Shown one piece after another: positions 41,120 through 52,497 of a DNA stretch of 64,000 nt (positions within the stretch are counted from its first letter, which is position 1; each line of letters opens with the position of its first letter). The stretch is taken from the NCBI GenBank assembly GCA_032718475.1, contig JAUCBJ010006713.1, positions 1 through 64,000 on the forward strand. Direction: 5' to 3'. A program made the translations under genes and the position numbers. This stretch comes from Nemertoderma westbladi. Lineage: Eukaryota > Xenacoelomorpha > Nemertodermatida > Nemertodermatidae. The notes beneath the pieces are model-generated. The model worked only from the letters and a program-made list of their open reading frames with translations, did no database searches and was not told where the DNA came from.

Positions 41120-41418
41120 CTAAAGGTTTTATGTGTACAAATATGAATAGGCATATTACATTACTGTAACTCAATCAAAATACGTCGGATTTACGAAAGT
41201 TTTTACGTTAAAGTTAAACTACAAATGCTACCTTATAGTGAAATAATTCATCACTACTACTTAGTGCTATGTACTATCTACTACTATTACTTTCTACTAT
41301 CTTACTACTTATTTATTATTTGCTTGTTATTTATTTATATTTTTTATTTTATGTGTGGGAAGGGCGTCTCGCCCTCATTCCCACCCCCCCCAGTCCAACA
41401 TATTACATATTGGATGAC

Positions 41419-41682
41419 TCAATAACCTAAGGGTGATTCTTCCAGCAGGCAATTATCCCACTGCCCCACTATAGGTCCTCCTAATCTTCGCCCCACTCTT
41501 CTTCTCAATTCCAACTCTTTTGGAATTGACCTTCCCTTCTCCTTCACCCTTAAGTCGGGTCTTTCAGTCATGTTACTAATCTCCTCGTTGTCGTCCCCTG
41601 GCGGAAAAATGCCACCCTTCATCTTGTCGTCATTTGGCGGTAGAATGCCGCCCCTCATGTCATCCTTGCTGGTACATGCCAC
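41419..41682 (-). pseudogene. Element X, fragment with GGI-PPNDD repeats
   Basis: 87 codons. Residues 10-30 form two units GGILPPNDDKMK / GGIFPPGDDNEE; then a basic stretch and a C-terminal PIVGQWDNCLLEESPLGY block. Same strand as the rest of X. Function not recognised. It is the part of X closest to the BEL-B insertion (41254). Confidence 0.35.
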
Positions 41683-41740
41683 CTCTGCTGGCCTCCCTTA
41701 ATATGTGCGCGCTGGCATTAAAGCCCCCGATGACCCCCGG

Positions 41741-42694
41741 TCATCCTTCGGTACACGTAATGGGCAATGGCTTATCATTTAATGCCCCTTCGCACTCTGC
41801 CACCCCCTTATGCGTGTACAACATGCCCTCTCCCACTTTCCTGCCTCCTTTGTCACGTTTCATCATGGGCTTCTCTGCCCCTGGTCTAATCTTCCCACAT
41901 CCTCTCCCTTTCCACCTTGTCTTCTTACTCGACCTCCTCCTCATCGGTATGCCTCTCAACTGGACCGGTGCTTGTTCCGGACATCTCTCTGGACACCTCG
42001 CCGTCCACTCTTCGCCATCCCCATACCGATACTCCCCATTCTCCTCTGCCCTCGGCATCGTCTCCCCAAACACTACCCTTGGTGCCGTTCCTGGCTGCTC
42101 GCCCAGCCTGATCGTGCCTCCCGCGAAATCCATCGCCGGCTCCTCGTGCACCCAGGCCCGCTTGCCGGGTTTATCCCAGAATGCGCTCGCCCCGCTGGCC
42201 GTCACCACTCTCCCGCCCACCCAGTCCGTATCTGAGTGGCCGATCCTCTCAATGGGTGGCATCTCCCCGAACTCATCGTCATCCTCCTCCCTCGCTAGGA
42301 GTGGATCCTGACCCGGTAGCCCGGTAGATCCACTGTGCCCCTCTCCGCCTCGGTTTCCACCCGTAACCTTCCACCCCTCCTGCTCCCTTGGTGTCTTCCT
42401 TGCAAAGTCGCCCTCAGAGCCACCTGGTATGGGCATCATTTGCAATCCCGATGTCGACTGTTTCGGTGATCCCTCCGTCCATCCCAGTTCCTCCCCCAGA
42501 AACTCGCCCGAGCTCCCTGATCCCCACCTTAGCTCATCCAAGTCCTGGGCTTCGAACCCATACTCCTTGTTTTCTTCCTCGGCCTGCTTCTCGTATGGGT
42601 CCTCCCCATCGCCTGTTTCTGGTTTCTCCTCTGCTCCCTCGTCCTCCACTTCTCTCATTGTACCTGCGAACATGCACCCTGAGGATTCCGACAC
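41741..42694 (-). pseudogene. Element X, acidic linker downstream of protease
   Basis: 317 codons, very rich in Glu, Gly, Asp and Pro, with no folded domain that I recognise. Its place after the protease-like part parallels the acidic protease/RT linker of BEL-A and BEL-B, and WVHEEPAMDFAGGTIRLGEQPG could be a remnant of the region leading to RT. Adjacent frames on both strands are open because the sequence is GC-rich here; I favour this frame since it continues the order of X. RT, RNase H and integrase of X are not present in the window. Confidence 0.4.
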
Positions 42695-42733
42695 GTTGAA
42701 CGGAATTCTAGACTTGATTGGGCCGCTGAGTGT

Positions 42734-43144
42734 CTATCCAAATGGCGTGGAAATCGCCATTGGGCCTCTCTCTCCATCTTCGTCGAATAGGCATGAAAAC
42801 CTCCTGTGGGCTGTCGGGCAGTCCATTCCGACTATGAGAGATACTTTCGGGACGTCCAGTTTGGGCACGGAGAAATTGATATTGTCCAGGTAGTGGTATT
42901 GTTCGACCTTGCTCTTCGTGGGTCGCCTGGCATTAATATTAATCGATTCTATTATTTGAATGGGATCGATGGTCGCCCCATAATCCCTGTCTGACGCTAC
43001 CGCTGATATTTTACAACGCCCCGTTCTCATCCTAAAGACTTCGTCTTTATTCGAGATAGTGGTTACCGCCATCTTACTTGGCCTCTTTTGTAACCCTATC
43101 TTTTCGGCCACCCAATCCTCCATTAGCGTGAACGCTGACTCCAC
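42734..43144 (-). pseudogene. Element X, aspartic-protease-like domain
   Basis: 136 codons. ESAFTLMEDWVAEKIGL follows directly on an L-I-D-S-G motif read in the neighbouring frame (about 43146-43160), the usual active-site context of retroelement aspartic proteases. VPKVSLIVGMDCPTAHR near residues 97-113 matches the C-terminal part of the DUF1758 protease region in BEL/Pao elements. The overlap of stop and start at 43144 marks a frameshift inside the domain, so no intact protease is encoded. Confidence 0.6.
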
Positions 43145-43503
43145 TATCGATCAACATTAATGTTGTAACTGATTAGCCCGTCCTCTCCTGTTATTCTCAC
43201 TGGTACTAATTCGAGTAGTACCATTCTCTTTCTCTTTGCTCCCATCGTGCTCATAGCCATGGTTTGGCCTCCAGTCTCATCGTATCCTATCGGTGTTTCT
43301 CTACACTCTCCGAATCTGTGTCCTTCCACCACGCAGCGATAACATCCATTTGTATCCGCGTAGGCTACCCGATCTTGTTTAGGCAACGCTTGCCAATGCT
43401 TACAACTCATGGTCTTATGGGTTCCATCTCTATGCAATTGACATTCGTATCCTGGATTGTAGCATTCCCTGTATAGCCCTTCACGTATAGCGCGTAGATT
43501 CAT
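43144..43503 (-). pseudogene. Element X, gag zinc-knuckle region
   Basis: 119 codons. CYRCVVEGHRFGEC (residues 54-67) is a CX2CX4HX4C knuckle, preceded by C14, C21, H24, H29 and C34, a Cys/His cluster common ahead of the knuckle in BEL/Pao gags. A basic region and VPVRITGEDG lead toward the protease. The upstream gag part lies beyond the hAT-like insertion (43621-45289). Confidence 0.65.
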
Positions 43504-44015
43504 ATCTACCGGTTTAGTGTTTTGGTTATTTGGACTTGGCCTACTGGGTATGTTGGTATTATATTTGTTTGTGTTGTTATTTTGTTTCTGTCCCTGCCAC
43601 GGTGTGGCCCTACTCCCAACTAGGGTTCAACAGAAGGCACTTTATGGGGCCGAACCGAACCGAACCGAAGCAGGGCCAACTTCGGGCCGAACCGAACCGA
43701 ATCCGAACCGAAGTTCAGAAAGTTAGCAAGTTATGGTCATAAATTCGTATTTACGTCACTATACTGGCTGACTGGCAGTGGCAGACTGGTACCTATTTGG
43801 TCTGCTGACTTAGCGAGAAAGCTATGATTAATTAAAAAAATAAATACTACAAAATAAAATGGCAATATTTACATTACTATACATTACTAACCTAAACTAC
43901 TGTATACTTACTGTATGCATGCACTTACTGTATGCACCACATTTTCACCCGTAGTAAGCCGTACAGTAGTGACATCAAATTTAGAAAACCTCACTAAAAG
44001 TACAGGTACAGTCGG

Positions 44016-44145
44016 ACAGTGGTGCAGACAATGGTGCAGACACTGGTGCAGACACTGGTGCAGACAGTGGTGCAGACAGTGGTGCAGACCGTGGTGCAGA
44101 CAGTGGTGCAGACAGTAGTGCAGACACTGGTGCAGACACCTGGTG
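44016..44145 (+). repeat. 12-bp minisatellite, left arm of the hAT-like element
   Basis: About ten units of TGGTGCAGACAG/C. The reverse complement occupies the right arm, so the two arms can pair. Open frames across it only reflect the 12-bp period. Confidence 0.9.
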
Positions 44146-44763
44146 AAAATACTGAAATACTAGAGTACCACAAAACACAATACCACCAGGCACTATTATA
44201 TTATATTTTATCATAGACTTTATTATCTACAAATATGCGAGTAACTACTGAAAGGTTCTACATGAAGTAGGGAGGACGTATGTAGTACAAGTCGGGGTGC
44301 GTGCTGGTGAATGTGCCCTGATTACAAATAATTAAAAGAGGTGTGTACGAAAGTAATTAATCGGTATTCCCGTTTTCATATAAACAATAATGTCTATAAA
44401 TTGTAAGCAGCAATGTCTCCAAGGAATGAGTTTTAAGCGACAGTGTGTGATTGTTTTTACATGACCTACTTTATACAGAGTATGTTTAATTTGTTTACCT
44501 TTACTGGAGCCACTGCTTATTACTGTATAATAAAACGAGCTCATTAAGTTATTGTCTCGTGCTGGGCAGCTGGGGATATACATTCACTAACTCCAGTAAG
44601 GTCTCAGGAATTCTTAGCCTGCGAGTATTCTTAGCCTGCGAGTATTCTTGGGTATTCTTAGCCCGCAAAACAATAACGTTTATTGTTTTGGTTCCCCCAA
44701 TACTCCTCTGAAACTGTGAAACCTGCTCCTTTACTAACCTGCTCGCCCCTTTACTGTCTGTAC

Positions 44764-45064
44764 CAGTCTGCCAGTGTCTGCACCACTGTCTGCAGCAGTC
44801 AGCAGTGTCTGCACCAGGTGTCTGCACCGCTGTCTGCTCCACTGTCTGCACCAGTGTCTGCACCACTGTCTGCACCTGGTGTCTGCACCACTGTCTGCAC
44901 CACTGTCTGCACCAGTGTCTGCACCATACTGTCTGCACCAGTGTCTGCACCACTGTCTGCACCACTGTCTGCACCAGTGTGTGCACCACTGTCTGCACCA
45001 TAGGTGTCTGCATCACTGTCTGCACCATTGTCTGCACCACTGTCTGCTCTGCACCAGTGTCTGC
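44764..45064 (-). repeat. 12-bp minisatellite, right arm of the hAT-like element
   Basis: About twenty-four units of CTGTCTGCACCA with occasional shortened or extended units, inverted relative to the left arm and roughly twice as long. Confidence 0.9.
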
Positions 45065-45297
45065 TTAACGTTTACACTCCAAAATTAATTAGTACAACGA
45101 TGGACAGATTGATTAGTCTTACTGTCTTCTGGCAGTCTGGTCTTAGCTCAATCAGTCAATGTAATACTTGGAATATTTAGCAAAGTTTGCTCCGGGCTTC
45201 TGCAGTATCAATTGCAGAAGCCGAACCGAACCGAAATTGCCAAACTTCGGCCCGAACCGAACCGAAGCCGAAGCTTCTGTTGAGCCCTACTCCCAAC

Positions 45298-46140
45298 TAA
45301 CTGTGGACTAGCAGTCCCCTGTGTGGCCGTATGTGGTAGCGACTGTCTCACTCTCGGGAATGCACCTGCCGGATTATGTTCGGGTTTAGGCCTGTTGTAT
45401 TCAGCTTTCGGCGCCTTCCCCAAACTATCCTCGCTGTAGACTGGGTCTGTAATCAACTCCGCCTCATAGTTAAGGAACTTTGACATCTCTTCTAGGCCTG
45501 GCTCCGCACCCTTCTTCTCCCGGGTGGAGAAGGCGATCTTTCTCCATTTGTTTCTTAGCCAGATGGGTAGTGCCTGCGCTATTGTGGTGTATGTTATGTG
45601 TATGTTATTCGATGCGTTGAGTTTGTAGGGCGCATCCAGGGTCTTCAGCACAATCAGCGCCTTTTCGACTTTATTCGCAAAAGTCTTGATGCTGACAGGG
45701 TTATCCTGTAGTCCACCTGATGGTATTCCCCTCAAGGTTTGCCGTATGATCTTGGCAGGGTGTCCGAATTCCCTGTCTAGGGCCCACCATGCAGTCGTGA
45801 ATCCACCCTCGATACCTTGATACTCCCTTACGATGTCGCACGCTGGGCCCCCTGTGTAAACTTGTAAATATTTTAGGCACTCCGCCTGTGTCAGGTTCTT
45901 TGTCAATATTTCGTTACTGTACATGCGTCGGAATTGCAGATATTCTTCCGGTCTGCTTCCATCGAATTTGAACGGCTCCACTGGTGGCAGCTCGAACCTG
46001 GTCTTAAGCGCATCGATGAGTGTTGCCATTCCCATCGCCTGTACTTCTAGTGGGCTTGATGGATGCTGTACAGACTCCCCTGCTGCTGTGTGCAGTTCGC
46101 CCGTCGGGCCTGTCGACCTCCTCTGCGTCGGATATATCAT
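45298..46140 (-). pseudogene. Element X gag, DUF1759-like core
   Basis: From ATG 46140 the frame encodes a BEL/Pao-type gag core: FKFDGSRPEEYLQFRRMYSNEI (about residues 57-78), CDIVREYQGIEGGFTTAWWALDREFG and LPIWLRNKWRKIAF. The open frame continues through the insertion boundary to 45208, but everything after 45298 is hAT sequence. The zinc-knuckle part continues beyond the insertion at 43612 and below. The N-terminal part lies in other frames upstream. It differs enough from BEL-A and BEL-B to be a separate family. Confidence 0.75.
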
Positions 46141-46504
46141 TGGGGGTAACGGTCCCCTCCATATCTCTGTATCACACGATCTATTCTGGTCCGAGGGGTT
46201 TGGGGTTTTTGCTCCTGGTTGAGTATATTGCTGATATTGTAATGGGAGAAAGTCCCCCCACCGGTGTTATATTTGGTATTGGGGTTGATGTTACCATGTT
46301 AGGGCCCATACACCTATCGGCAATAACTCCCCCCCTCTCCTGGGTATATGTTATGTCCTTGCATGTTATAGTCATACTGGTGTGCAGGTACCGGTACAGG
46401 CCTATCCACCTCTTGCCTACCTACCAGTATGTATGCCGCGACTTCCGGATCTAATCCCGTTGTCCGCGCTATCCTATCGCATACACTATCTCTTCCAGCA
46501 TGGC

Positions 46505-46958
46505 CTATAGTCTGATAGTATGTGCAGTAAGGCCTACAGTATGTCCTGCAGTCTGCCTGTGTCCTTCCGGACCGAAGTTTAATCTTCTCGAATATTCCAA
46601 GAAGTCCTTCCCGCGACTACCGTACTCTCGATCGGCAGCTATGTCCCGTCGGGAAGTTTCTCTTCGATCCCCTCTCCTGTTCTCGTCCTCGCGCCGGTAC
46701 ATCCTGTACCCTTCTCCTGGTGTGTGGTATATCTCACCAGGCTGCGTCTCTCCGGGGCGACGGCAACTCGTCTCCCTCTCTCCTCCGTAGTTGACGGCCG
46801 CCCTCCGCTTGGTCTACCGTATCGTCCCTCGTCATCGAATCCGGTGTGGCAGGCCAATACCGTCGTGTCACGGCCTCACGGATCGTTTGGTTGGTGTCGT
46901 CCGGGGTCCGCGGCGGCGTTCTCTCTCCCTCTGATAATCGGGGCTCCCTTTCGCTCAT
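46505..46958 (-). pseudogene. Element X, gag N-terminal region (frameshifted)
   Basis: Two Arg/Glu-rich open stretches: 46958-46734 (starts MSEREPRLSEGERTPPRTPDD) and 46702-46505 (MYRREDENRRGDRRETSRRD). They are in different phases from each other and from the gag core, implying indels. Composition resembles disordered gag N-termini. The stretch 46200-46504 between this and the core has only short frames. Confidence 0.45.
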
Positions 46959-47812
46959 CTTCCTGTCTTTGCAGTCACAGTTTGTTGGCAGTTGGTCAGT
47001 TTATGACTGTGACGGGATCCTAAGATCCCGACCGGGTTAGATTCGTACGCGTCACCATTCTGCTGGCAGTTATGCTAAGTCGTTTTGGCCGAAGGCCGTT
47101 GGGGAAAACAATAGAGTTTCTGTTTCTCAATATTGATAGTCCAAACGATAATAGCACAATCGGTAAATCAGTAATGACACAGATATAATAGCAGAAAATA
47201 CACAGATTGATTGCTGTTGTTAGTGGCGGTGACGGTCATAAACTATGACCGGTCTGCAACTGAGTAACTAATGAACTGACCGGTAAATCAGTAGTGCAGA
47301 ATAATATATGATTAACACACACGGATTTTGATTTCACCTCTTACTGTACTTGGCCCTCTGTACCCAATGGATGCTTTCCTATCTCTAATCATGTGCTTCC
47401 CTCCCCGCTATTGGCTAATATACTAATTGTCACTTTGGCACTCCCTGTGAGTGTTTCCCCCTGCTGCTAGCCTCTACTAGCTGTATTCCTTCCGAGGTGG
47501 TTTGACCTCTCACCTCTCTCTGTGGCTTCAGGGCTTGTGCCCCCCCCCCCCCCCCCCCCCCCCAATGTTGGTTATGAGGCGAGATTAATATTGGTAATCT
47601 CGTATCCCCAACTTATTGGTGAAATGCCACTGGTCCCATTTTCTGGTGGGTAATGAAGTGGAATTGAATCCGCTTACATATTGATCAAAGCTTGATTGGC
47701 AGATTGCATTTCTCAATATTATATTTTATACAGCATTGATAGATCAGTAGATACCAGTCTGCTGGTAAGCCTAAAACAGTACAATATATTAAAATAATCG
47801 ATTTGATTTTTG
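46959..47812. other. Non-coding DNA right of element X; possible primer site and LTR edge
   Basis: On the minus strand TGGTGACGCGTACGAAT (47041-47057) begins TGG and lies about 80 nt upstream of the X gag start, where a primer-binding site would be; the match to a tRNA is unproven. A run of 24 C lies at 47540-47563. GAGATTA/TAATCTC form a hairpin near 47585-47605. No LTR pair could be found. Confidence 0.3.
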
Positions 47813-48878
47813 GGGTAAATCTTTTCGACCTATGCGTAGCTACGCGTAGTTTGTAACTTCCATTCCTGTCATTTACCGGTAGGGCCAGACTTACTGCCTT
47901 TTTAACAACTACGCGTAGGTGTTTTAAAACTACGCGTAGTTATTTTGGAACTACGCGTAGGTATTTTGAAACTACGAGTAGGTGCTACGCGTAGCAGTCC
48001 TGATAACAATGATTTTTCATTTCAGGTCCGGTAGGGTTGAGTTGTTAGGCAAGTATCGGTATATGTCAGGTATCTGATTATCAGACAAATGTAATAACAG
48101 AATCGGAAACTCATATCTCTACATACAGCACTGGTAATAAATAATATTCGGCTCTTTCACATACAAACACAGGATGAATAAAAAGTAGACTTAAAATTCA
48201 CGTCTCATGATTCAAAGTAAGTTGTTACCATTGGATTATTTAAATATTCTACAGTAGTAAGCTACCAATCTACCGGTGAAGTGGTTAAACAAAAGCTGAT
48301 AAATACTGCATATAATTCAATTGTTTGGTCAAATAACAAGTGCAACCAATCATGGTAGACAATTTAGTCTCCCCCTTCCCTTGTCAAGGGGTTAACATAT
48401 TAAATATATCCTTGCCCTATCGTGAACAAAGGCAATAAAAAGCATAGAGAATCGATAAGAACCATCGGCCTATTTCCTTTGTAAACTATTTTTGAACTCT
48501 AAACATTATTACCGGTAACACATTTTAGCACCCACAACGCATGAAGTGAAGAATATGTAGTCTTAGCGTATTCCTCTATATAGAGTATACAGGTATAGGA
48601 TGCATTACTGTTGAAAGCATTTGATGGTTGTGGGTTGTTTATTGAACATACCGTATTGTCTTATTTTAGTACTGACTCTCTTGGAATACGTAGGCCTACT
48701 AATGATAAACGACGTATAGGCATAGTTATGGGTAGCACCTATGCGTAGTTAGACGTAGCACATATGCGTAGGTCGCGTAGGACCTACGCGTAGTTAATGT
48801 TAAAACTCTGAAACTGGTGATATATGACCCAATGTTGCGAACTACGCGTAGCTACGCGTAGGTTGAAAAGATTTACCC
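47813..48878. mobile_element. Inverted-repeat element rich in CTACGCGTAG palindromes
   Basis: The left end GGGTAAATCTTTTCGACC followed by TATGCGTAGCTACGCGTAG is matched in reverse at the right end (to 48878), giving TIRs of about 40 bp. The 10-bp palindrome CTACGCGTAG occurs at least eight times, in two subterminal clusters (47839-47995 and 48740-48862). Flanks TGATTTTTG and GCGTTTTTG might be a decayed 9-bp duplication. No transposase and no superfamily assignment. Confidence 0.65.
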
Positions 48879-49179
48879 GCGTTTTTGTTATAAATATTAG
48901 TCAGTCCAGCAGGCAGCAGGCAGGCAGCAGGAGTCCAGCTGCCAGCAGTGAAGTTTTATTGTTGGCTTACTGGCTTAAAGTTAAGTACAGAAACTCTAAA
49001 GTCTTTAGTCAGTGGGTTTCATGCATAGAACCAAAATATTTTTGTCATCAGAAATTTAAAAAAAACAAGCAATTTGGCTCTTTTTTGTGATCAAAAACCT
49101 AAAAACCTAGTTTTAGACTTTTTTCTAATTTTAGGTTTTTGACAAAAATCGACAAAAACCTAGGTTTACAAAAACCGGG
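48879..49179. other. Non-coding DNA
   Basis: A GCAGGCAGCAGGCAGGCAG run lies at 48910-48930. From about 49100, AAAACCTAGGTTT-type motifs resemble hAT termini but no clear end was found. The 88-codon frame at 48824-49090 overlaps the element end and is not convincing. Confidence 0.35.
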
Positions 49180-49803
49180 TACTACGAATTACCCAAAAAA
49201 AACACAAAAATACACAAAAAAACACAAAAAATTACACAAAAAAAACACAAAAATACGCAAAAAAACACAATATTACCCAAAAAAACTACCCAAAAAGACA
49301 AAAAAAAAATGTTTTTCATAAACAATGCATCTACATTCTACAATAAGATTTAGGTTAATTGTAAGAAGAGTTTCACTTTTCAGTTTTCAATTTTCACTTT
49401 ATTCAAAATATTACATTTTGTTCATTTGAAGATTCCTTTAATGACCTACTGCCACCGGTTTACCGGTAAGCCTACCCACCCAGACTGCCAGACAGCATAC
49501 AAAATCAGATTTCTTAATTAATGGAAAGGAGCAGGTTACAGTAGCAGGCTTTTCTAACCAAAACAATAAACGATAACCAAAGAACACAGGTTACAGTCTT
49601 ATTTTTCCAACCCTATCACCTATAGGATATAAATTATTCTTGTCTTTTTGGGTAAGTTTTTTGGGTAATATTGTGTTTTTTTGTGTTTTTTGGGTAAATT
49701 TTTGTGTTTTTTTGTATTTTTTTGTGTTTTTTTGTGTATTTTTGGGTAATTTTGTGTTTTTTTTGGGTAATTCCTAGGACCGCAAAAACCTACTTTGCCA
49801 GCC
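49180..49803. mobile_element. Foldback hAT-like element with A/T-rich inverted arrays
   Basis: GAATTACCC plus AAAAAACACAAAAATACAC repeats (49185-49300) are mirrored by TTTTTTGTGTTTTTTTGGG repeats and GGGTAATTC (49639-49775). The right end TTGCCAGCCCTG at 49792-49803 matches the right TIR of the element at 52498-53709; the left end is eroded. The interior carries AACCAAAACAATAAAC (49556-49571) and GGAAAGGAGCAGGTTACAG. Confidence 0.5.
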
Positions 49804-49911
49804 CTGGAACCTATACTGTATACCTACTGAGGACTAGTGGCGAAACTATACCTCTAGGCCTACTGTAAATACAGTTAGTTTTCACATCAAGGCACTCTCA
49901 TCTTACGTAAG

Positions 49912-50782
49912 CCTGGATGGGGGTCCGACGAATTTGTACAAAAAAATACAACATAGTACAATATAGTACAAAAGAATACAAAAGAGTTCAATAAAGTGCA
50001 AAAATAGTACAAAAGAGTGCAAAAATAGTACAAAAGAGTACAAACGAGTGAGAAACGCTTGCAAAACGTGTATCCAAGTGTACCGGTAGTTAAAATCGTT
50101 TAGAGGGGCGCACATGATGTGCAAAATAAAACAAAGCATTGTCTGATTGTGGGGCGAGCCATGCATTGAGCGGGGGCTGATCTAGCTGTCTAGCAGTTGG
50201 AAAGTATTACAATACAATCTTATGAGTTTTAATGCAGCTTTTTGTGTTCAAAAAACGGTCCCAAGTACGCAAAATTGCAGAGGGAGAACTCAATAAAGTT
50301 GCAGATAGAGGCGTACATACAGACATACAAAGCCTATTACGTAGCATACAGTCTCTGAGTCTACTGGCAGACTGGTCTATCAGTCTATCCTTCAGTATAT
50401 GGACTACTTTAAGACTATGACCTAAATTTTGAGTCTCGTTTATAGGAGTTTTATCTACGGGACATTTTCATTACATTATCTACGGAAATTTTGGACGAAA
50501 TTTTAACCACTTATCAATTCTAGTGAAAAAACGATGTGGTGAAAATTTCAGCCCATTTGGTTTAGCCGTTCTCGAAATATTGATGTTTTACATTTGGCGA
50601 AATTCCAAAAACCAGTGAAATACATTATTTGAAGTGGTGTCTGCAGTTGATCTGATTATCAGTTTAATGTTAATTGTATGTGATTCTAACAGCACTTTAT
50701 TGTACGGTACTCTTTTGTACTATATTGTACTATTTTGTATTTTTTTGTACTTTTTTTGTACAGATTTGTCGGACCGGCCTGG
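49912..50782. mobile_element. Inverted-repeat element with GTACAAAA arms
   Basis: The left end (CCTGGATG, then GGTCCGACGAATTTGTACA) and right end (TGTACAGATTTGTCGGACC, then GGCCTGG) are inverted. Arms extend through repeated GTACAAAA, AATACAA and TAGTACAATATAGTAC, longer on the left (49930-50050) than on the right (50697-50762). The interior is non-coding. No clear target duplication. Confidence 0.55.
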
Positions 50783-51935
<1,153 letters not shown>

Positions 51936-52497
51936 TGATAGGCCTACTTGTGAAAAAAAATGGTACAGGTACCGGTACCGGTATTTAGAAAATTTTCACT
52001 GATTTCTTTCATGCGTTCTCGAGATATCGCTGTTTGAAATTTGACCTAGGCCTATTTCAAGTATTTGCAAAAATCTCTGAAGCACATTATTTTATATTGT
52101 GTCTAAAATGTGTCAGAAATGTGTTATTCTTTCTGTCATTTTTCTGATAATAGTTTGTATGATATTTAGGGTGCAACAGCAAAAAAATGCTTGAAAAAAT
52201 GGCTTGAAATTTCACCCATATGACATCAGGACATTGTGCTATTCCCCTTCCCGGAAATTAAAAAATTACATTTCTTGTTGAGTTTAAAATTGTTTGCCAG
52301 CCGACTTTCTAAAGTGATTTTGATGGTCCACTTTATCCCACCTTTCGGTTAAATTAAACTATGCTGGGGTTAAAGTGAACCAAACAATCAAATTTTAAGC
52401 TATGGGCAGATGGGACAGTTTATTGCAAGATAATTGTTGAAAACATATAGCCAATACGCAGTTTGCTATTAACCTTTGTAAATATGATAATTGACCA

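Larger units (their letters stand above)
25215..41253 (-). mobile_element. BEL/Pao LTR retrotransposon BEL-B, complete, about 16 kb
   Basis: Two long direct repeats (25215-27478 and 38997-41253) begin TGTAAGGG and end TCA, with the 5-bp target duplication CTACT at 25210-25214 and 41254-41258. Between them, on the minus strand, lies one uninterrupted gag-protease-RT-RNase H-integrase frame (38041-29273). I noticed about ten substitutions between the LTRs plus different poly(G) lengths, which suggests recent insertion. The element reads right to left: 5' LTR on the right, 3' LTR on the left. No standard tRNA primer-binding site follows the 5' LTR, and only a weak purine run (GGAGCGG) precedes the 3' LTR. 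Confidence 0.95.
38997..41253 (-). repeat. 5' LTR of BEL-B
   Basis: 2257 bp and nearly identical to the 3' LTR; differences noted include G/A near 39090 versus 25308, two substitutions near 39966-39976, and shorter poly(G) runs (17 and 12). In this orientation it should hold the promoter for the genomic RNA. Confidence 0.95.
43621..45289. mobile_element. hAT-like non-autonomous element in element X gag
   Basis: Ends TAGGGTTCAACAGAAG (43621-43636) and CTTCTGTTGAGCCCTA (45274-45289) are inverted with one mismatch. The 8-bp duplication CTCCCAAC lies at 43613-43620 and 45290-45297. Eight-base duplications and short TIRs are hAT hallmarks. Inside each end are CCGAA repeats (43650-43720 and 45220-45270) and inverted arrays of a 12-bp minisatellite. 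The interior (44150-44760) is non-coding and shares GTTTATTGTTTTGGTT (44678-44693) and AACCTGCTCCTTT with other elements here. No transposase. Confidence 0.85.

Noticed and set aside
41634-42893. Plus-strand frames of up to 225 codons opposite element X
   Set aside because: Pro/Ser-rich antisense of the GC-rich acidic linker; the minus strand fits the order gag, knuckle, protease, linker.
44549-45088. Cys/Ser/Ala/Pro- and Val/Gln/Thr-rich frames
   Set aside because: Translations of the 12-bp minisatellite in the hAT-like element arm, open on both strands.
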